Source of the DNA: an uncultured Eubacteriales bacterium
GTDB taxonomy: Bacteria; Bacillota; Clostridia; Tissierellales; Peptoniphilaceae
Assembly: GCA_900539725.1 (NCBI GenBank)
Contig: UQDI01000001.1
Location: 1 to 64,000, forward strand
Direction of reading: 5' to 3'
DNA: 64,000 nucleotides
Shown: in pieces, positions 60,915 through 64,000 of the stretch
How the letters are laid out: each line of letters begins with the position of its first letter
Position numbering within the stretch: the stretch's first letter is position 1
The notes under the pieces: model-generated
Told to the model about the DNA's origin: nothing
Database searches by the model: none
What the model saw: only the letters and a program-made list of their open reading frames with translations
Program-made: the position numbers and the translations under genes

Positions 60915-62441
60915 ATGTATTCTAAAGTAAATACTTGTGTTTTACAAGGTTTGAACGCAAGGATAATTAACGTTGAGAGCGACTTATCAAGTGGCTTACC
61001 ACAATTTAATATCGTTGGACTTGCTGATACTGCGATAAAAGAGTCTAAGGAAAGAGTTAGAACAGCTGTAAAGAACTCGGATATAGAGTTTCCAATCAAG
61101 AGGATAACCATCAATTTAGCGCCAGCAAATGAAAAGAAGGAAGGCTCTCAGATGGACCTTGCCATCGCCGTGGGCATTTTGCTTGCCAATGGCGATATTG
61201 ATAATCAAGATACTGGTGATATGGTCATTATAGGTGAACTTGCTCTTGATGGCACAGTTAATTCTGTTCAAGGCGCACTACCTATGCTTATATCAATGCG
61301 CGACCTTAATGTAAAGAAATGCATTGTACCTGACGCGAACAAAAAAGAGTGCGCTATAGTTGAAGATATAGAGATAATTCCTGTAAAGAACTTAAGGGAA
61401 GTAGTTGACTACCTTAACGGCCAAATTAAGATAGAGCCATATAAAAATGAGGAAGAAGAGATTATAAACACAGTTGATGACAGCGTGGACTTCTCGGATA
61501 TGAAGGGCCAAGAAGGCCTTAAGAGAGCTATGGAGATAGCTGCCGCTGGTGGACATAACATGCTTATCATAGGCCCACCAGGCTCAGGTAAGACCATGGC
61601 CGCAAGAAGGCTTGCTACAATACTACCTGATCTTACTTTTGAAGAAGCGATAGAGATTACAAAGATATATAGTATTTCAGGCTTATTAAAGGACGAAGGT
61701 CTAGTAAAGAGGAGACCATTCAGATCGCCTCACCATACATCATCAGATGTCGCCTTGATAGGCGGTGGAAGAATACCAAAGCCAGGCGAAGTTTCACTTG
61801 CGCATCACGGCGTATTGTTCCTAGACGAATTGCCAGAATTTCCGAGAAAAGTTTTGGAAGTATTAAGACAGCCAATTGAAGATGGCGAGGTAACAGTTTC
61901 ACGTGTTAACGCAACTTTAAAGTATCCATCCAAGTTCATGTTTGTGGCGTCTATGAACCCATGTCCATGTGGCTACTTTGGTGACGAGACTCACCAATGC
62001 ACTTGTACTCAAAGTCAAATTGACAGGTACTTAGGTAAAATCTCAAGCCCATTGTTAGATAGAATCGACATACATATCGAGGTAAAACCGGTTAAGTACG
62101 ATGAATTAAGTTCAAAGATTGAATGCGAATCGTCTGAAACTATTCGTGAGAGGGTCAATAGGGCAAGAAAGAGACAGCTTGAAAGATATAAAAAAGAAGG
62201 TATCATCTCAAACTCAGAGCTTACAAACAAAATGATTAAGAAATATGTCAAACTTGATGACAAGGCTCAAGAGATTATGGAATTTGCTTTCAAAAAATTT
62301 AATTTCAGCGCAAGAAGCTACAACAAGATACTTAAACTGGCGAGAACTATTGCCGATTTAGCTGATAGTGACTTAGTTTTAGAAAAGCATATACTTGAAG
62401 CAATTCAATATAGAACCCTAGATAAGAAATACTGGAGATAA
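60915..62441 (+). CDS. comM: YifB/ComM-family Mg-chelatase-like ATPase
   Basis: AAA+ hexameric helicase-like protein that, in competent bacteria, promotes branch migration during uptake recombination. It has 508 residues from ATG 60915 (MYSKVNTCVLQGLNA) after TAGGAGAT. An N-terminal Lon-protease-like fold domain comes first, then Walker A GPPGSGKT (about 220-227), LFLDELPEF and a zinc-like cysteine group (PCPCGYFGDETHQCTC). dprA follows 1 nt after the stop, so the pair fits a natural-transformation or recombination role. Confidence 0.93.
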   Translation: MYSKVNTCVLQGLNARIINVESDLSSGLPQFNIVGLADTAIKESKERVRTAVKNSDIEFPIKRITINLAPANEKKEGSQMDLAIAVGILLANGDIDNQDTGDMVIIGELALDGTVNSVQGALPMLISMRDLNVKKCIVPDANKKECAIVEDIEIIPVKNLREVVDYLNGQIKIEPYKNEEEEIINTVDDSVDFSDMKGQEGLKRAMEIAAAGGHNMLIIGPPGSGKTMAARRLATILPDLTFEEAIEITKIYSISGLLKDEGLVKRRPFRSPHHTSSDVALIGGGRIPKPGEVSLAHHGVLFLDELPEFPRKVLEVLRQPIEDGEVTVSRVNATLKYPSKFMFVASMNPCPCGYFGDETHQCTCTQSQIDRYLGKISSPLLDRIDIHIEVKPVKYDELSSKIECESSETIRERVNRARKRQLERYKKEGIISNSELTNKMIKKYVKLDDKAQEIMEFAFKKFNFSARSYNKILKLARTIADLADSDLVLEKHILEAIQYRTLDKKYWR

Positions 62442-62442
62442 G

Positions 62443-63525
62443 ATGGATAATAGAGATATACTTTTGTATTTAAACAGTATCTTTGCTGAAAGAGCTGCTG
62501 TATTTAGCTTATTTGATTTAAATATCGAGCTAAATGATATTATGAATATGGATAAGGTTTCATTAAAAAAGCTAAATCTATTTCCTGATGCAATTATAAA
62601 TAAGATTGTAAATGATGATAAAGAGGCAATTGTTTATAAAATTAAGGAAAAGCTCGATAAGATTGACGCGGACTTTATGACTTTTCTTGACGAAGATTTT
62701 CCAAGCAGACTACTTTTTATAGATGATCCACCGTATTTACTTTTTTACAAAGGAAAGATTATAGATGACGATGAAAACTCTGTTGCCATAGTTGGTGCGA
62801 GAAAGTCCTCAAGCTATGGTCAGCTCGCATGCAAGGAGATTGCTCGTGATCTATCTATGAAGAAAATCTGTATTATATCAGGTCTTGCGCTTGGCATTGA
62901 CTCAATTGCACATCAAACAGCTCTTGAAAATGATAATAGAACCATAGCCGTTATTGGTAATGGTATTGATCAGATATACCCAAGGCGCAACGAAAGACTT
63001 TACGCAGAGATAGCGGACCACGGAGCAGTTATATCAGAGTTTCCTCTTGGCGAGCAGCCACTGAGATATAATTTCCCTGTGAGAAATAGAATAATAAGCG
63101 CTTTATCTAAATTAGTTATAGTTGTTGAGGCGCAAAAGAGGAGCGGCTCACTAATTACAGCAAGACTTGCACTTGAGCAAGGAAGAGACGTCTACGCCGT
63201 TCCAGGTAACATCTTCTCGGCCAATAGTGAGGGTTGCAACACGCTCATTAGGGACGGAGCAGGTATATACACAAACATCGATGACCTAATTGAAACTAGT
63301 AGTTTGGTGGACAATTCCATAGCTATGGCAGAAGAAAATTTAGATTTAAGTGATGACGAAAGAAAAGTTTATGATATAATAAAGAACGGCGATGTAAATT
63401 ATGAGATAATACTCGCAAAAGCGGGCCTTGACAGCGCGTCTTTATCGGCGCTACTAACAATACTTGAGCTAAAGGGCGTAATAACGAGTCAAGGACAAAG
63501 AACATACTATGCGAACAGAAGGTGA
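62443..63525 (+). CDS. dprA: DNA-processing protein DprA
   Basis: Binds incoming single-stranded DNA and loads RecA during transformation. The 360 residues comprise an N-terminal helical region, the Rossmann DprA domain (VAIVGARKSSSYG, ISGLALGIDSIAH, NFPVRNRIISALS, GSLITARLALEQGRDVYAVP) and a C-terminal winged helix (about 295-358). It is translationally close to comM and just before topA, the standard dprA-topA pair. Confidence 0.95.
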   Translation: MDNRDILLYLNSIFAERAAVFSLFDLNIELNDIMNMDKVSLKKLNLFPDAIINKIVNDDKEAIVYKIKEKLDKIDADFMTFLDEDFPSRLLFIDDPPYLLFYKGKIIDDDENSVAIVGARKSSSYGQLACKEIARDLSMKKICIISGLALGIDSIAHQTALENDNRTIAVIGNGIDQIYPRRNERLYAEIADHGAVISEFPLGEQPLRYNFPVRNRIISALSKLVIVVEAQKRSGSLITARLALEQGRDVYAVPGNIFSANSEGCNTLIRDGAGIYTNIDDLIETSSLVDNSIAMAEENLDLSDDERKVYDIIKNGDVNYEIILAKAGLDSASLSALLTILELKGVITSQGQRTYYANRR

Positions 63526-63531
63526 TGAAAG

Positions 63532-64000
63532 ATGGATTTAATTATAGTTGAGTCCCCAACGAAGGCGAAGACTATATCTAGGTTTTTGCCAAAGACTTAT
63601 AAGATAGTTGCTTCGAAGGGACATTTAAGAGACCTACCAAAGAGTAGGTTTGCGATTGATGTAGAAAATAATTTTGAACCAGAATATATTAATATAAGAG
63701 GAAAAGGACCTATTATCAATGAGCTTAAGGATTTAGCTAAAAAAGCTGATAGAGTTTATCTCGCAACCGACCCCGATAGAGAGGGTGAGGCAATTAGCTT
63801 TCACCTAGCTTATATTTTAGATATAGATCCAAAGGAGCTTGACAGAATTGAGTTTCATGAAATAACTAAAAATGCTGTAACTAAGGCAATACAAGAGCCA
63901 CGCGGCATTGATATGGACTTAGTAGACGCTCAGCAAGCAAGAAGAGTGCTTGATAGAATTGTAGGTTACAAGATAAGCCCAATACTATGGAAGAAGATTA
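63532..64000 (+). CDS. topA: DNA topoisomerase I, 5' part (cut by window end)
   Basis: Relaxes negative supercoils (type IA). Only the first 156 codons are inside the window: a Toprim domain beginning [20 protein letters not shown] with [15 protein letters not shown] (about 79-93), then [20 protein letters not shown]. The active-site tyrosine lies beyond the edge. ATG 63532, 6 nt after dprA. Nothing suggests truncation other than the window limit. Confidence 0.95.
   Translation, partial: MDLIIVESPTKAKTISRFLPKTYKIVASKGHLRDLPKSRFAIDVENNFEPEYINIRGKGPIINELKDLAKKADRVYLATDPDREGEAISFHLAYILDIDPKELDRIEFHEITKNAVTKAIQEPRGIDMDLVDAQQARRVLDRIVGYKISPILWKKI

Noticed and set aside
1..64000. CRISPR array, rRNA or tRNA genes
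   Set aside because: No regularly spaced repeats, no 3'-CCA cloverleaf candidates and no rRNA-like conserved stretches were seen by eye; a tRNAscan run would be needed to be sure.

Overview
The window is a 64 kb block of chromosome from a low-GC, AT-rich Gram-positive (Firmicute) bacterium. Markers of that lineage are sepF-ylmH, remA/DUF370, rqcH, the prkC-stp-rsgA-rpe-thiN cluster, asp23-fakA-recG, ylxM-ffh, rbgA and tmcAL. Gene content and order look like an anaerobe of the Tissierellia/Peptoniphilaceae or a related clostridial group. That placement is an inference from gene order; the sequence has no rRNA to confirm it. UGA is an ordinary stop codon here (recJ, plsY and rluD end in TGA). 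TTG and GTG starts are common (gpsA, rlmN, rpe, smc, rimM, stp, fakA, rpsP). Nearly everything is on the + strand in tight operons with 1-20 nt overlaps; only rqcH, rpmB, lpdA and tmcAL are on the - strand.

Layout. 1-10.7 kb: recJ, relA, dtd, a metallo-beta-lactamase hydrolase, hemZ, aspS, tcdA, rseC-like, glyA, then a strong terminator. 10.9-18.4 kb: der, plsY, gpsA, an HlyD-like membrane protein, yggS, sepF, ylmH, lspA, rluD, meeting convergent rqcH. 20.2-35.1 kb: yicC, remA, gmk, rpoZ, coaBC, priA, def, fmt, yugP, rsmB, rlmN, stp, prkC, rsgA, rpe, thiN, closed by a cluster of three hairpins shared with convergent rpmB. 35.6-41.2 kb: asp23, fakA, recG, rsmD, coaD and a coiled-coil protein. 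41.3-45.5 kb: lpdA and tmcAL (-), divergent from ackA, then rpmF. 47.3-55.0 kb: plsX, acpP, rnc, an Elp3-like radical SAM protein, smc, ftsY. 55.1-59.0 kb: ylxM, ffh, rpsP, khpA, rimM, trmD, rplS. 59.1 kb to the end: rbgA, rnhB, yraN, comM, dprA and the 5' part of topA.

The genes are mostly housekeeping. Phospholipid synthesis (fakA, plsX, acpP, plsY, gpsA) feeds acyl-phosphate to PlsY. Co-translational targeting is covered by ffh, ftsY, ylxM and lspA. Ribosome and tRNA maturation are covered by der, rbgA, rsgA, rimM, trmD, rsmB/D, rlmN, rluD, rnc, tcdA and tmcAL. Replication, recombination and chromosome work are covered by recJ, priA, recG, smc, dprA and topA. Stress and cell-wall signalling are covered by relA, prkC/stp and rqcH.

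The one accessory stretch is about 45.55-47.25 kb, between rpmF and plsX, which are normally adjacent. It holds debris of a conjugative element: a broken Xre regulator, a truncated PcfB-like protein and a truncated ECF sigma factor. Inside it lies one apparently intact gene whose reading frame runs through a UGA codon. That gene encodes a CopZ N-domain-type, cysteine-rich metallochaperone. Its UGA directly follows a Cys codon (Cys-UGA-Gly) and is followed at 21 nt by a perfect 5-bp hairpin with a GGUAC loop, the geometry of a bacterial SECIS. I read it as a candidate selenoprotein, the most interesting item in the window. A second unusual signal is at 55.03-55.10 kb: a near-consensus promoter whose predicted transcript begins with an intrinsic terminator hairpin, with the TTGAC/GTCAA word repeated four times, upstream of ylxM-ffh.
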